A stretch of DNA of 6,647 nucleotides from an uncultured Opitutales bacterium (GTDB taxonomy: Bacteria > Verrucomicrobiota > Verrucomicrobiia > Opitutales > UBA2995), in NCBI GenBank assembly GCA_937920335.1, contig CALGUT010000620.1, forward strand, positions 1 through 6,647, read 5' to 3'. The position numbers and the translations under genes were made by a program. Under the pieces are notes generated by a model. The model was given only the letters and a program-made list of their open reading frames with translations, was not told where the DNA came from and did no database searches. This document shows positions 6,421 through 6,647 of this stretch, piece after piece. The stretch's first letter is position 1; each line of letters starts with the position of its first letter.

Positions 6421-6493
6421 CCGTTTTATTGCCGGTTGTTCGCGACAGACTTTGTCTTGTTGACCATTACTATCAATAAGCTGGAATACTGAC

Positions 6494-6647
6494 ATGTTGG
6501 ATTTTATCAATCAGGTACGCTGGTACTACACTCCGTCAATGCGTGTTGTTGGTAACTGTTTTTTAATTCTATTTCTGGGATGGGGTTGGTTATCCGGAAA
6601 GTCAATGAATGTGGTTTTCTTCCTCGTCGACGACATGGGCTGGATGG
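6494..6647 (+). CDS. Exported S1-family sulfatase, N-terminal fragment
   Basis: The frame is open from the ATG at 6494 to the window edge, 51 codons. Residues 39-50 (NVVFFLVDDMGW) match the first beta strand and the metal-binding Asp-Asp pair (Asp46-Asp47) at the N-terminus of type I sulfatases. Before it lies a hydrophobic stretch (about 22-33, CFLILFLGWGWL) ending in SGKS, consistent with a signal peptide. From 6494 the signal peptide would have a long 17-residue leader; an in-frame ATG at 6539 (residue 16, MRVVGN) gives a more ordinary one, but neither start has a strong ribosome site (only GGA at 6483-6485 for the first). The catalytic Cys or Ser is outside the window, so activity and subfamily cannot be judged. 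The DDMGW sequence differs from DDMRDW of the other sulfatase, so it is probably from a different subfamily, as expected if the locus handles several sulfate positions. Confidence 0.8.
   Translation, partial: MLDFINQVRWYYTPSMRVVGNCFLILFLGWGWLSGKSMNVVFFLVDDMGWM

Noticed and set aside
6148..6510. 120-codon open frame on the minus strand
   Set aside because: It is antisense to the end of the RraA-family gene and to the terminator region, and shows no domain. The sense frame carries a complete family signature.

Overview
The window looks like part of a carbohydrate-utilisation locus from a bacterium rich in sulfatases. A Verrucomicrobiota (Opitutae-like) or Planctomycetota origin is most likely. 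The reasons are two secreted S1-type sulfatases within 6.6 kb, a secreted NanM-like kelch domain fused to a sodium:solute symporter, a GntR regulator with a LacI-type sensor domain, and weak or absent Shine-Dalgarno sequences at most starts. The phylum is an inference; no rRNA or other marker is present.

Layout. Four genes read leftward (minus strand) in a probable operon: GntR/LacI-hybrid regulator (5449 to 4370), HpcH/HpaI-type aldolase (4281 to 3517), iduronate-2-sulfatase-like S1 sulfatase (3498 to 1948), and a kelch-symporter fusion (1921 to beyond the left edge). The last three are separated by only 18 and 26 bp; the regulator and the aldolase by 88 bp. A 183-bp divergent region (5450-5632) separates the regulator from a rightward RraA-family gene (5633-6379). 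After a putative terminator and a 114-bp gap, a second sulfatase begins at 6494 and runs off the right edge. There is no stretch over 300 bp without a gene. I saw no tRNA, rRNA, CRISPR array, insertion sequence or attachment site.

How the genes could work together (inference). The sulfatase would remove sulfate from a polysaccharide fragment outside the cytoplasm. The periplasmic kelch domain could bind the released sugar or speed its anomerisation and hand it to the fused Na+ symporter. Inside, unseen dehydrogenase and dehydratase steps would give a 2-keto-3-deoxy sugar acid, which the HpcH/HpaI aldolase would split to pyruvate (or a related keto acid) plus an aldehyde. The RraA-like protein would be a second aldolase or decarboxylase on a related keto acid. 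The regulator would sense a sugar or intermediate and control both directions from the divergent region, where a good minus-strand promoter and several repeated or palindromic motifs can be seen. The actual sugar cannot be read from this window.
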